Counted from the first letter of the stretch, positions 27,487 through 36,744 are shown. The stretch is DNA of 64,000 nt from UBA1756 sp045222555 (GCA_045222555.1 JBGUYY010000108.1:1-64000); one strand, 5' to 3'. Numbers and translations are program-made. The notes: a model not told the origin generated them from the sequence alone.

Positions 27487-28311
27487 TTAGAAAGTCAGGG
27501 GTGTCTTTTCCATCAAAGTATCGTAGAAATCGTTGTAGCGGTCCACATAGTCGTCGGTGGTGGGGTGCACGAACTTGTCGCGGGAGTAGGCGTCAAAGAC
27601 AGGGTTGAGCTGGGGATCATAGTCGGGATGGGCGATGACGGCAGCATCGGAGAACTCAAGCGCCTTACGGATGAGTTCGGGGTAGCCGGCCTGTTCGAGG
27701 CCTTCAGCAAAGCGTTCCTCGATGCCCGTGCCCACCAGCTTCTTGCGGAAGTCGGGAGCAAGCGGTTCCTCGAACTGATCGTTATAAACAGAATATACCA
27801 AGCGGGTATCCTGGAACAGCGGGTTATCTTTATAGCAAGTCTTGATAAAAAGAGGAACCATGGCCGTAATCCAGCCGTGGCAATGGATGATGTCGGGAGC
27901 CCAGCCCAGCTTGCGCACCGTTTCGATGACGCCCTTGGCGAAGAAAATCATTCGCTCGTCATTGTCAGCGAAGAATTCACCCTCCGGGGCGCGGTAGAGC
28001 TGCTTGCGCTTGAAATAGTCGTCGCTGTCGATGAAGTAAATCTGCATACGCACCACCTGCAGGGAGGCCACCTTGATGATCAACGGGTGGTCGGAATTGT
28101 CCAGAATAATGTTCTGTCCTGACAGGCGGATCACCTCATGAAGCTGGTTCTTGCGCTCGTTGATACAGCCGAATTTCGGCATAAAAGTACGGATTTCATT
28201 CTCCCTCTCCTGTATTCCCTGCGGAAGAAATCTGCAAATATTTGACATATAACTTTCTGGAAGATAAGGCAATATCTCCGGCGCCACATACAAAATCCTC
28301 TTTTTTGGCAT
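27487..28311 (-). CDS. Half-length glycogen/starch synthase-like protein (GT5 N-terminal domain only)
   Basis: This 274-aa protein corresponds to the N-terminal Rossmann domain of GT5 glycogen synthases (full enzymes are about 480 aa). It keeps ILYVAPEILPY, the MPKFGCINERKNQL segment, IDSDDYF and PDIIHCHGWITAMVP. It lacks the KTGGL sugar-nucleotide loop (YLPESYMSN occupies that place) and the entire C-terminal ADP-glucose-binding domain. The reading frame ends naturally with no remnant of the missing half downstream, so this is not a fresh truncation. It is unlikely to synthesise glycogen alone and may be structural or regulatory. It is the first gene after a strong promoter and sits 13 bp before the DUF4270 gene. 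Confidence 0.75.
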   Translation of the reverse strand: MPKKRILYVAPEILPYLPESYMSNICRFLPQGIQERENEIRTFMPKFGCINERKNQLHEVIRLSGQNIILDNSDHPLIIKVASLQVVRMQIYFIDSDDYFKRKQLYRAPEGEFFADNDERMIFFAKGVIETVRKLGWAPDIIHCHGWITAMVPLFIKTCYKDNPLFQDTRLVYSVYNDQFEEPLAPDFRKKLVGTGIEERFAEGLEQAGYPELIRKALEFSDAAVIAHPDYDPQLNPVFDAYSRDKFVHPTTDDYVDRYNDFYDTLMEKTPLTF

Positions 28312-28328
28312 AAGCTAAAAATTTGATT

Positions 28329-28360
28329 GCAAAAGTACAAAATATATTTATAATTTACAA
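28329..28360 (-). promoter_or_regulatory. Promoter for the GT5-like / DUF4270 genes
   Basis: The minus strand shows TTG (28358-28360), a 20-bp spacer and TACTTTTGC (28329-28337), 17 bp before the start codon. It is one of the best consensus promoters in the window. Confidence 0.75.
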
Positions 28361-28414
28361 CAGACAATGTATTTTTTTCAATAAAATACCAAAATGACAA
28401 TTTTCTTCTCCCAC

Positions 28415-28448
28415 TTTCGCCCAAAAAAATTTTTTATTGTAAATTTGC
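28415..28448 (+). promoter_or_regulatory. Promoter for the M16 peptidase gene
   Basis: TAAATTTGC (28440-28448) lies 19 bp before the start codon. TTTCG (28415-28419), 20 bp upstream of the core, is a weak -33 match. Confidence 0.6.
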
Positions 28449-28467
28449 AGCCGTAAAAATTAATAGC

Positions 28468-31389
28468 ATGAAAAAAATTATCTCCATCATCACCCTGCTT
28501 TTTGGTATTTTCCTCTGTGCCACAGCACAGAAAACCTATCACTATGAGACCATCGAGGGAGATCCTTTCGGCACAAAAATCTATACATTGTCGAATGGTC
28601 TGAAAGTATATATGTCTGTATATAAGGATGTTCCGCGCATCCAAACCTACATCGCAGTACGGGCGGGCAGCAAAAACGACCCGGCAGAGACCACCGGTCT
28701 CGCCCACTACCTCGAACACCTTATGTTCAAAGGCACGAGTCATATCGGCACCGCCAACTGGGAGAAAGAGGCACCCATCCTCGCACAGATCGAGCAGCAG
28801 TTTGAAATCTACCGCGCCGAGACCGACCCCGCCAAACGCACCGCCATATATCACGTCATCGACAGTCTGTCGTATGAGGCCAGCGGCTATGCCATCCCCA
28901 ACGAATACGTGAAGCTGATGAAGCACATCGGCTCCAACGGCACCAACGCATGGACCTCCAACGACAACACCGTGTATGTGGAGGACATTCCCGCCAACCA
29001 ACTCGAGACGTGGGCCATGATACAGGGCGAACGCTTCAGCGATCCCGTCATCCGCCTCTTCCACACAGAGTTAGAGACCGTTTATGAGGAGAAGAACCGC
29101 TCACTCACCAGCGACAGCCGCAAGGCCAGCGAAGCCATGCTCGCCGCTCTCTACCCCTCCTACCCCTACGGCACACAGACCACCCTGGGCGACCCCGAAC
29201 ACCTGAAAAATCCCTCCATCACCAACATCAAACGCTTCGTCAGCACCTACTACGTGCCCAACAACATGGCCATCGTACTGGCCGGCGACTTCAACCCTGA
29301 CGAAGCCGTGGCCATCATCGAGAAGTATTTCGGAAAAATGGAAGCCAAACGCTTCCCGAAATTAGCCGCCCCCGCTGAAGCAGAAACCCAACCGCTGAAA
29401 AGCTCTTCCGAAATTACCGTGGTGGGACAAGAGGCCGAATTTGTGAGTATCGCCTACCGCATCGGCAAGCCCGCCAACGCCAAAGAGATATACCTGCTCC
29501 AGATGCTTGACTATGTGCTCAGTAACGGCAAATGCGGTCTTATCGACCTGAATATCAACCAGAAACAACTTACCGCCAGTGCTTCTTCCTATCCCTACAC
29601 CCTTTGCGACAACTCCGCCTTCGTGCTGTACGGAAAACCCAAGAAAGGACAGACACTCAAGGAAGTGGCCGCCCTGCTGACCGAACAGCTGCAGAAGGTT
29701 TGCGACGGCGACTTCAGCGACGAGCTGATGACCGGCGCCATCAACAACATGCGGCTGCAGGAGATGCGCCAGCTGGAAAGCAACAACGCCCGCGCCTCCA
29801 AGATGCTCAACGCCTTCACCAACGCCATCCCGTGGAGCGACGCCTGCCAATCGATCAACATTTACGCCGGCATCACCAAGCAGCAGCTGGTCGATTTCGC
29901 CAAGACCTACTTTGATGGAACAGGGCACGTCACCATCTACAAAACGCAGGGCGAGCCCGAAGAGGTGCATCCCGTGGCCAAGCCGCCCATCACCCCCATA
30001 CAGGTGAACCGCGATGCCGAATCAGAATACTTCAAGATGGTGAAAGAACGGAAAGTCAACGAGATACAACCCGTCTTCCCCGACTACAAAAAAGACATAC
30101 AGAGCGGCGAACTCGACAAGAAAATCGAGTCGCACATCTACTGCGTCAAGAATGTGGAGAACCAGTATTTCAGTTTGCAAATCGTGTATGAAGAGGGCGA
30201 GCTGACCCGCCGCGAGCTGCCTATCGCCACGGCATACGTCAACTACCTGGGCACCAGCGCCCTCACCGCCGAAGAGGTGAAGAGCCGCTTCTACCAGATG
30301 GCCTGCAACTTCAGCGTGTCGTGCTCAGATGAAAAGACCTACGTCACCATTTCCGGACTCAGCGAAAACTTCGAGCCGGCGCTGACCCTCGCCTTGCAGG
30401 TGCTGCGCGACGGACAGCCCGATGAAGCCACCTTCAACACCATGATAGAGAACCGCATCAAAAACATGGAAGATGCCAAGAAGAGTCAGGACAAGGTGCT
30501 GGCAGCCCTGCGCGTGTATGGCGAGTACGGTCCCGAACTCGTCAACTTCTCACTGAAACCCAACGAGATGCGCAATCTGAAACCGGAGATGGTAACCGAA
30601 GAGCTGCACCACCTGTTAGAGTGCGCACCCGAGTTCCGGTACTATGGTCCCGCTACAGTGAAGCAGGTGCGCAAGGTGCTCGCCGCCCACTACCAGCTGC
30701 CCGACAGCGACCACGCCTCTGTGGTCACCTCCGACTTTGAGAACCGCCCAGTTCTCGCCGACCAGGTCTATTTCGTGCCCTTCAACGCCAAGCAGGCCCG
30801 AATCGTCACCTACACCCGTGGTCCGCAGTACGACCGCGCCATGCTGCCCATCGTCACCATGTACAACAGCTACTTCGGCGGCGGCATGAACGCCATCGTC
30901 TTCCAAGAGATGCGTGAAAAACGCTCCCTCGCCTACACGGCCCAGTCAGCATACATCATCTCCTCCAAACCCATGGACTACACCTACAACTACTCCTTCA
31001 TCGGCACCCAGAACGACAAGGTGGTGGATGCCATGACCGCCTTCAACGAGCTGTTCAACGACATGCCGCAATCGCAGGCCGCCTTCGAACTGGCCCGCCA
31101 GAACAGCAAGACCTCCATCGCCACCAACCGCAGAACCAAAGCAGCCATCCTGAGCTCCTACATCAACGACCAGCGCTTCGGCTTCAGCTACGACCGCCGC
31201 AAAGACATCTATGAGGCTCTCGACGGCTTCACCCTGCAGGATGTGGTGGACTTCAACCATCAGTATATCAAAGGACAACCTAAAATATATATGGTATTAG
31301 GGCGAGAGAATGAAATCGATTTGAAACAGATTGAAGCAAAATTCGGTCCTGTGAAGAGATTGACGCTGGAGGAAATCTTTGGATACTGA
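28468..31389 (+). CDS. M16 family zinc metallopeptidase (pitrilysin-like), exported
   Basis: This 973-aa peptidase with a signal peptide (cleavage near CATAQK) contains tandem M16 domains like pitrilysin. The inverted zinc motif HYLEH appears in TTGLAHYLEHLMFKGTSH (residues near 78-82), and the downstream zinc ligand glutamate is in TELETVYEEKNR. The second half holds the inactive partner domains (FGGGMNAIVFQEMREKRSLAYTAQ). It should degrade peptides in the periplasm or at the cell surface, in keeping with a peptide-fermenting lifestyle. It has its own promoter. Its TGA stop is the first in-register unit of a heptamer array. Confidence 0.92.
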   Translation: MKKIISIITLLFGIFLCATAQKTYHYETIEGDPFGTKIYTLSNGLKVYMSVYKDVPRIQTYIAVRAGSKNDPAETTGLAHYLEHLMFKGTSHIGTANWEKEAPILAQIEQQFEIYRAETDPAKRTAIYHVIDSLSYEASGYAIPNEYVKLMKHIGSNGTNAWTSNDNTVYVEDIPANQLETWAMIQGERFSDPVIRLFHTELETVYEEKNRSLTSDSRKASEAMLAALYPSYPYGTQTTLGDPEHLKNPSITNIKRFVSTYYVPNNMAIVLAGDFNPDEAVAIIEKYFGKMEAKRFPKLAAPAEAETQPLKSSSEITVVGQEAEFVSIAYRIGKPANAKEIYLLQMLDYVLSNGKCGLIDLNINQKQLTASASSYPYTLCDNSAFVLYGKPKKGQTLKEVAALLTEQLQKVCDGDFSDELMTGAINNMRLQEMRQLESNNARASKMLNAFTNAIPWSDACQSINIYAGITKQQLVDFAKTYFDGTGHVTIYKTQGEPEEVHPVAKPPITPIQVNRDAESEYFKMVKERKVNEIQPVFPDYKKDIQSGELDKKIESHIYCVKNVENQYFSLQIVYEEGELTRRELPIATAYVNYLGTSALTAEEVKSRFYQMACNFSVSCSDEKTYVTISGLSENFEPALTLALQVLRDGQPDEATFNTMIENRIKNMEDAKKSQDKVLAALRVYGEYGPELVNFSLKPNEMRNLKPEMVTEELHHLLECAPEFRYYGPATVKQVRKVLAAHYQLPDSDHASVVTSDFENRPVLADQVYFVPFNAKQARIVTYTRGPQYDRAMLPIVTMYNSYFGGGMNAIVFQEMREKRSLAYTAQSAYIISSKPMDYTYNYSFIGTQNDKVVDAMTAFNELFNDMPQSQAAFELARQNSKTSIATNRRTKAAILSSYINDQRFGFSYDRRKDIYEALDGFTLQDVVDFNHQYIKGQPKIYMVLGRENEIDLKQIEAKFGPVKRLTLEEIFGY

Positions 31390-31427
31390 GAAATTGAAAA
31401 TTGAAAACTGAAAACTGAAAATTGAGA
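31385..31427. repeat. Heptamer array starting at the M16 stop codon
   Basis: After ACTGAGA, which contains the TGA stop, the units ATTGAAA, ATTGAAA, ACTGAAA, ACTGAAA and ATTGAGA run in 7-bp register (31393-31427). The same unit recurs at the purD stop. Confidence 0.8.
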
Positions 31428-31474
31428 AATAACAAATCAACCAATATTACCAACCATTTAAAAATCAAAACATT

Positions 31475-31990
31475 ATGATTAACGAAAGAATGCAGAAAGA
31501 GATCAACGAACAGATCAATGCCGAACTGTGGTCCGGTTATCTTTATCTGAGCATGTCGGCATGGTTCACGCAGAACAACCTGCCGGGGTTCGCCAACTGG
31601 ATGTACATTCAGTATCAGGAGGAGTTCACCCATGCCATGAAGATGTTCCGCTACATTCACGAGCGCGGCGGTGTGGTGACCTTGAAGCCCATCAAAGCTG
31701 TTGACACCAAATGGAAAAACGTCACGGCCATTTTCGAGCAGACCCTCAAGCACGAGCGCGTTGTCACGGGTCTCATCAACTCACTGATGGACACTGCCCA
31801 CGAAATCCGCGACTACGCCACCATCAACTTCCTCAACTGGTACATCGACGAGCAGGTGGAGGAAGAGGCACACGCTGAAGAGCTGTTAGAAAAAGTGAAG
31901 ATGATTGAGAAGGACAAGGCTGCCATGTACAACCTTGACAAAGAGCTCAGCGCCCGCGTATTTGTGGATGCCACTCTCGCAGCAGAGTAA
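31475..31990 (+). CDS. ftnA: Ferritin, non-haem (FtnA type)
   Basis: This 171-aa iron-storage protein forms a cage of 24 four-helix subunits and oxidises Fe(II) at a dinuclear centre. The ferroxidase residues expected from E. coli FtnA are present at the same positions: E17, Y24, E50, H53, E94, Q127 and E130. No haem-ligand methionine of the bacterioferritin type is apparent. It is followed 28 bp later by a TonB-dependent receptor gene, so it may belong to a metal-handling group with that receptor and the heavy-metal-binding domain protein. The gap to the M16 gene holds a repeat array and no clear promoter core. Confidence 0.94.
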   Translation: MINERMQKEINEQINAELWSGYLYLSMSAWFTQNNLPGFANWMYIQYQEEFTHAMKMFRYIHERGGVVTLKPIKAVDTKWKNVTAIFEQTLKHERVVTGLINSLMDTAHEIRDYATINFLNWYIDEQVEEEAHAEELLEKVKMIEKDKAAMYNLDKELSARVFVDATLAAE

Positions 31991-32018
31991 TTTGACAATT
32001 TTCCACAGAGCGCCCGTA

Positions 32019-34292
32019 ATGATGAAGAAACTGGCACTCACCATTTTACTATTGTTCATCACCCTCGGAATTTCAGCCCAAGGCCTGCGTGGCAGGGTCT
32101 TGGAAATCAACGAGGAAGGAGATACTGTACCTGTGGTGTATGCGATGGTGCAATGGATGAACACCTCCGTTGGCACGTTCACTGGCGATGACGGCACCTT
32201 TGCGCTACCTCGAACCACCACCGATACGCTGGTCATCTCCTACGCCGCATATTCCACCGAAAAGCTGAAAATAGAAAAAGGACAGGACGACCTCACCTTC
32301 ATCTTGTCGAAAGGACAGACCCTTGACGAGGTGAAGGTGGTTTCGCGTGATGGTTCATTCATCTCCGTGGAGCCGATACTCACCTCCGTCATCACCCAGC
32401 AGGGACTACGACGTGCCGCCTGCTGCAACCTCGCAGAAAGCTTCGAGAGCACCGTGGCGGTTGATATGGAGTACTCCGATGCCGTGACTGGTGCCAAGCA
32501 GATTGCCATGTTGGGGCTTTCTGGAATTTACAGCCAGATTCTCCTTGAGAATGTGCCGTACATACGTCTCCTCACCCAGCAGTTCGGTCTCGGCTTCGTG
32601 CCGGGGGCATGGATGGAGAGCATCAGCGTGTCGAAAGGCGTTGCCTCTGTCAGCAATGGCTACGAGGCCATTACCGGACAGATCAACGTGGACTTCAAAA
32701 AGCCCGAGACCAATCAGGAACGGCTTTTCCTCAACCTGTACGGCAACACGATGGGGCGTGGCGAGCTGAACCTCAACACCCGCTTCAACGTGGGCAAACA
32801 GCAGCGGGCCAGCACGATGCTGCTGCTCAACGCCGCCGACCAGTTTGCCAAGATGGACATGAACAAGGACGGTTTCCTCGATGTGCCCCGCAACCAGCAG
32901 GTGAACGTAATGAACCGTTGGGACTACACAGTTCCCGAAAAGCTGAACGGCCGCACCCTAGTGGGGTTCGTGTGGGACAACCGCGTGGGCGGACAGAAAA
33001 ATTACAACTGGAAACGAGACTACCTATCAACGGAAATCTACGGCATCCATTTGGACAACAAGCGATTGGACTTCATCACCAAGAACGGAATCCTGCTGAA
33101 GGGCGCAGACGAGAGTATCGGCACCATCGCCTCCTACACCGGCACATGGACCAACGGAGTGTTCGGGCTGCGCACGGTGGATGCCCAGCAGCACAGTGCA
33201 TATCTCAACATCTTGTATTCCAACAAGTTTGGAAAGTCAAAACGACACAAGCTCACGGCAGGTGGAAGCATACAATACGACTTTTTCACCTGCACGATTA
33301 AAAACACATCAATAAATGGTTTGGAGCAATACGCCTACACGAATGGCACCATTCATGAGGCAGTGCCGGGCATTTTCGGCGAGTATAGCTACATCATCGA
33401 CCGCAAACTGGTGGTGATGGCAGGAATGCGACTGGATTACAACTTCCTATACCGACAGCTGTTCTGGACACCTCGCCTGCACGTCAAGTGGCAAGCCACT
33501 GAGAGCACGGCCATACGAGCCTCTGCGGGCAAGGGTTACCGCAGCGCGTATCCCGAGGTGGAGAACCTGTCGCTGCTGACCTCCAATCGCACCCTCAACC
33601 TGTACGCAGGAGAGAGCAAGCGCGCAGAGGAGGCCTACAACGCCGGCATCAGTCTGGTGCAGACCTTCCACATGCCCGGCGGCATCGCCTCCGTGTCGGT
33701 GGATTATTTCTACACCCATTTCATCCAACAAACCCTTATCGACCTTGACCTCGACGCGCATCATGTATATATGTACAACCTGAACGGCGCATGCAACGGC
33801 ACAGGAAACCTGTCGCACTCGCATTCGGTGCAGGCAGAGATCACGCTGTGGCCTGTGGCCCGTTTCGAAATCCTCCTCGCCTACCGCTACAACGACGTGC
33901 GCTACCAGTCGCAAGGACAGTGGCGCGAAAAGGCGCTGATGAGTCCGCACAAGGCGTTGATAAACCTCAACTACAGCACACAATACGACAAGTGGAAGTT
34001 CAACCTCACATTGCAGGTCAACGGACCGCAGCGGCTGCCTAACATGAGCGGCAACACTGCCAGCACACTACCCGAACACTCGCCCACCTACTGCATCCTG
34101 AACGGACAGATTACCAAAAAATTCCGAAAATGGGAAATTTATGCTGGCGCAGAGAACATGCTCAACTACAAACAGAAGAACCCGATTGTGGATGCGGAGA
34201 ATCCCTTCGGCGAAAATTTCGACACCACCGTGGTTTACGCGCCCATCACTGGCATCATGGGCTACGTGGGTATTCGAGTAGTGCTGAAATGA
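32019..34292 (+). CDS. TonB-dependent receptor, possibly metal-related
   Basis: This outer-membrane receptor of about 758 aa starts at the ATG pair 32019/32022 (MMKKLALTILLLF). A longer in-frame reading would overlap ftnA and lacks a signal peptide. Order of parts: signal peptide to ISAQ, a carboxypeptidase-regulatory-like domain (about 20-105), a plug with QIAMLGLSGIYSQILLENVP and EAITGQINVDFKKPE, then the barrel ending in GYVGIRVVLK. The plug begins with an unusual Cys pair in RRAACCNLAESFE, and a later loop has SHSHS. The next gene encodes a secreted heavy-metal-associated domain, which suggests a metal such as copper or iron as cargo. That is inference from context only. Confidence 0.88.
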   Translation: MMKKLALTILLLFITLGISAQGLRGRVLEINEEGDTVPVVYAMVQWMNTSVGTFTGDDGTFALPRTTTDTLVISYAAYSTEKLKIEKGQDDLTFILSKGQTLDEVKVVSRDGSFISVEPILTSVITQQGLRRAACCNLAESFESTVAVDMEYSDAVTGAKQIAMLGLSGIYSQILLENVPYIRLLTQQFGLGFVPGAWMESISVSKGVASVSNGYEAITGQINVDFKKPETNQERLFLNLYGNTMGRGELNLNTRFNVGKQQRASTMLLLNAADQFAKMDMNKDGFLDVPRNQQVNVMNRWDYTVPEKLNGRTLVGFVWDNRVGGQKNYNWKRDYLSTEIYGIHLDNKRLDFITKNGILLKGADESIGTIASYTGTWTNGVFGLRTVDAQQHSAYLNILYSNKFGKSKRHKLTAGGSIQYDFFTCTIKNTSINGLEQYAYTNGTIHEAVPGIFGEYSYIIDRKLVVMAGMRLDYNFLYRQLFWTPRLHVKWQATESTAIRASAGKGYRSAYPEVENLSLLTSNRTLNLYAGESKRAEEAYNAGISLVQTFHMPGGIASVSVDYFYTHFIQQTLIDLDLDAHHVYMYNLNGACNGTGNLSHSHSVQAEITLWPVARFEILLAYRYNDVRYQSQGQWREKALMSPHKALINLNYSTQYDKWKFNLTLQVNGPQRLPNMSGNTASTLPEHSPTYCILNGQITKKFRKWEIYAGAENMLNYKQKNPIVDAENPFGENFDTTVVYAPITGIMGYVGIRVVLK

Positions 34293-34337
34293 AAAAGGGA
34301 AAGGTCATTTGGAATTCATTCATCAAAAAAATAATCG

Positions 34338-34346
34338 TACTTTTGC
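34338..34346 (+). promoter_or_regulatory. Promoter core (-7) for the heavy-metal-binding gene
   Basis: TACTTTTGC lies 55 bp before the start codon. TTC at 34315-34317 is a weak -33 candidate 20 bp upstream. The gene can therefore be expressed apart from the receptor. Confidence 0.6.
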
Positions 34347-34401
34347 AGCCGAATAATTTGAAAAAGAAAAGAAACCGATAATTATCCAAAATCAAATAAT
34401 T

Positions 34402-34818
34402 ATGAAGAAAATCATCGTAATGTTAATCGCCGTGGCCATGACTTTCGGCGCAATGGCGCAGAGCAAAACCACATCTTCCAGCTCATCCTCAAAAGCAACT
34501 ACCAACACGACTACCCAAAGTCAGAGCAAAAACAGCAGCTACACTACCATCACCATCCAGACCAACGCCTCCAAGAACTGTAAGAGCTGCGTAAACCGTT
34601 TCAAAGAGAACGTGCCGTTCTTCAAAGGGGTGAAAGAGTACACCTTCGACTCATCCACCGCCAAACTGACGGTGACCTACGATCCGAAAAAGACCACTGC
34701 CGATCAAATCCGCAAGCAGATCAGCGACCTCGGCTACGATGCCGACAAGGTGAAGGCCAACGAAGCCGCCCGCGCCAAACTGCCTCCCTGCTGCCGCAAA
34801 GAGAGCTGCGGGAATTAA
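34402..34818 (+). CDS. Exported heavy-metal-associated (HMA) domain protein
   Basis: This 138-aa protein has a signal peptide (residues 1-20, ending in GAMAQ), a Ser/Thr/Gln-rich linker (about 21-50), then a ferredoxin-like HMA domain (about 52-125). The metal motif is NCKSC, a CxxC lacking the usual preceding Met. The C-terminus carries three further cysteines (PPCCRKESCGN) that could form a second thiol site. HMA domains bind Cu(I) or similar soft metals and pass them between proteins. Export to the periplasm suggests a chaperone or scavenger for the neighbouring TonB receptor. Confidence 0.85.
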   Translation: MKKIIVMLIAVAMTFGAMAQSKTTSSSSSSKATTNTTTQSQSKNSSYTTITIQTNASKNCKSCVNRFKENVPFFKGVKEYTFDSSTAKLTVTYDPKKTTADQIRKQISDLGYDADKVKANEAARAKLPPCCRKESCGN

Positions 34819-34853
34819 GGTATATTTGATAAATTGAAAGGTTAAACAGAAAT

Positions 34854-35933
34854 ATGGAGAACTATTTAATATCTGGTATTCAACAAATTGGAGTCGGCAC
34901 TGAAAATTTCAGGAAGTCATGGGATTGGTATATTGAGATGTTTGGCATCAACACCCGGATTCTGGAGGACGACACGGTGGCGGAGCGGATGCTCCCCTAC
35001 ACAGGCAACCAGCCGCAGAAACGGCATGCCTGCATCGCCGTAAACCTGCAGGGCGGTGGCGGCTTCGAGATCTGGCAGTACAGCGAACGCAAACCTGTGC
35101 CCCCCGCACAGCCCGCCGCCATCGGCGACCTCGGCGTTTTCGCCGCCAAACTCAAATGCCGCGACGTACAGGCCTTCCACCAGCAGCTTAGCGCAAAGTG
35201 GACCCAGTGCGGTCCCGTCTCCGCCCTGCCCAACGGAACGCCCTGCTTCTATGTCAACGACCTGTACGGCAACACGTTCCAGGTGGTACAGCAGCCCGAC
35301 ATCTTCATCGAGCAGCACTGCCTCACCGGCGGTATGGTCGGCGCCCTGGTTGGTGTGACCGACATGGAGGCCTCCATCCGCTTCTATCGCGAGGTGCTCG
35401 GCTACGACAAGGTGGTTTATGACCAGACCGGCACATTCGACGACTGGAGTCTCATGCCCGGCAGCGAGCAGCAGTACCGCCGCGTGCTGTTGACCGACAC
35501 CACCCCCGCCAAAGGCCCCTTCAGCGCCCTGATGCCCAAAGGCTCCATCGAGCTGGTGCAGGCCCTTGACCGCACCCCGCACAAGATATACGAAGGCCGC
35601 TACTGGGGCGACCCCGGCTTCATCCAGATCTGCTACGATATCTCCAACATGAAGGCTCTCGGCGAGTTCTGCCAGTCGAAAGGGCACCCCTTCACCGTGG
35701 ACAGCTGTCCCGACGGCGAGGTGTTCGACATGGGAGACGCCTCCGGCCATTTCACCTACATCGAGGATCCTGACGGCACGCTGATTGAGTTTGTGGAGAC
35801 GCACCGCATCCCTGTGGTCAAGAAACTCGGCTGGTACATCGATCTGCGCAAACGCGACCGCACGCAGCAGCTTCCCAAGTTTCTCCTTCGCATGATGGGA
35901 TGGGTGTCGCGCCAGAAGCCCAGCAATCGATAA
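34854..35933 (+). CDS. Tandem VOC (glyoxalase/dioxygenase-fold) protein
   Basis: This 359-aa cytoplasmic protein has two vicinal-oxygen-chelate modules (about residues 5-150 and 155-320). The first begins ISGIQQIGVGTENFRKSWDWY. The second begins GALVGVTDMEASIRFYREVLGYDK and closes with FTYIEDPDGTLIEFVETH, the usual metal-ligand Glu strand. A basic C-terminal tail of about 40 residues follows. VOC proteins include glyoxalases, ring-cleaving dioxygenases and epimerases, and the substrate here cannot be assigned. The SDR gene follows within about 10 bp, so the pair is likely co-transcribed and could act on a common small molecule. Confidence 0.78.
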   Translation: MENYLISGIQQIGVGTENFRKSWDWYIEMFGINTRILEDDTVAERMLPYTGNQPQKRHACIAVNLQGGGGFEIWQYSERKPVPPAQPAAIGDLGVFAAKLKCRDVQAFHQQLSAKWTQCGPVSALPNGTPCFYVNDLYGNTFQVVQQPDIFIEQHCLTGGMVGALVGVTDMEASIRFYREVLGYDKVVYDQTGTFDDWSLMPGSEQQYRRVLLTDTTPAKGPFSALMPKGSIELVQALDRTPHKIYEGRYWGDPGFIQICYDISNMKALGEFCQSKGHPFTVDSCPDGEVFDMGDASGHFTYIEDPDGTLIEFVETHRIPVVKKLGWYIDLRKRDRTQQLPKFLLRMMGWVSRQKPSNR

Positions 35934-35943
35934 TTCATTGACG

Positions 35944-36744
35944 ATGAGCAAGAACGACAAACCGTTACGGGTGTGGATTACAGGGGCTTCATCGGGCATG
36001 GGTGAGGCGTGCGCCTACCTTTATGCTGCACGAAAAGCCCAGCTGATTCTCACCTCCTCGTCGTTGCAGAAGTTGGAGCCCGTGGCCGACAAATGCCGCT
36101 CGATGGGCGCGGAGGTTACCCTCCTCCCCTACGACCTCGAACAGTTAGCGGGCATCCCAGCGCTCTCACAGCAAGCCTGGCAGCAGTACGGCGGTCTTGA
36201 CATCCTGTTCTGCAACGCCGGCGTGAGCCAGCGCACCAACGTGGAGGAGACCTCCATGGAGGTATTCCACAAAATCATGGATATCAACTTCTACGCACCG
36301 GTAGAGATGGTCAAGGCCATCCTGCCGCTGATGCTGGAGAATGGCGGGGGCAACATCGCTGCCACCACCTCTATCGCAGGCTGTTTCGGTTTCCCGCTGC
36401 GTTGCGCCTACAGCTCGTCGAAGCACGCGCTATACGGCTTTTTCGAAACCTTGCAGGCCGAATACACCGACAAGGGCATCCACACCACCCTCGTTTGCCC
36501 GGGGCGCGTGCGCACCGACATCTCGCTGAACTCGCTGGACCGCAACGGGCAACGCCGCGGCGTGATGGACCCCGGACAGGCCAACGGCATCAGCGCCGAG
36601 AAGGCAGCCAAAAAGATTGTACGCGCCATCGACCGGAACAGACGCGAGGTGCTGGTCGGCGGAAAAGAGCTTATCATGGTGTATATCAAGCGGTTCTTCC
36701 CTGGTCTGTGCGCACGGCTGGCACGGAAGATTAAGCCCATGTAA
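35944..36744 (+). CDS. SDR family oxidoreductase
   Basis: This is a classical short-chain dehydrogenase/reductase of about 266 aa. The nucleotide motif is WITGASSGMGEA. The NAG motif is in LFCNAGVSQ, the catalytic serine in ATTSIAGCFG, and YxxxK in YSSSKHALYGF. I start at the ATG for MSKNDKPLRV; a TTG two codons earlier is also possible. A C-terminal basic and hydrophobic segment (VYIKRFFPGLCARLARKIK) suggests loose membrane association, as in DHRS7-like members. It lies 10 bp after the VOC gene. The substrate is unknown. Confidence 0.85.
   Translation: MSKNDKPLRVWITGASSGMGEACAYLYAARKAQLILTSSSLQKLEPVADKCRSMGAEVTLLPYDLEQLAGIPALSQQAWQQYGGLDILFCNAGVSQRTNVEETSMEVFHKIMDINFYAPVEMVKAILPLMLENGGGNIAATTSIAGCFGFPLRCAYSSSKHALYGFFETLQAEYTDKGIHTTLVCPGRVRTDISLNSLDRNGQRRGVMDPGQANGISAEKAAKKIVRAIDRNRREVLVGGKELIMVYIKRFFPGLCARLARKIKPM

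Noticed and set aside
31905..32018. Extended start for the second TonB receptor overlapping ftnA
   Set aside because: The extension lacks a signal peptide and overlaps conserved ferritin codons. The ATG pair at 32019/32022 opens with a clear signal sequence.
34854..36744. Possible methylmalonyl-CoA epimerase or glyoxalase operon
   Set aside because: The VOC protein has two modules and a basic tail unlike short epimerases, and no mutase or glyoxalase II gene is nearby, so a specific function is not supported.
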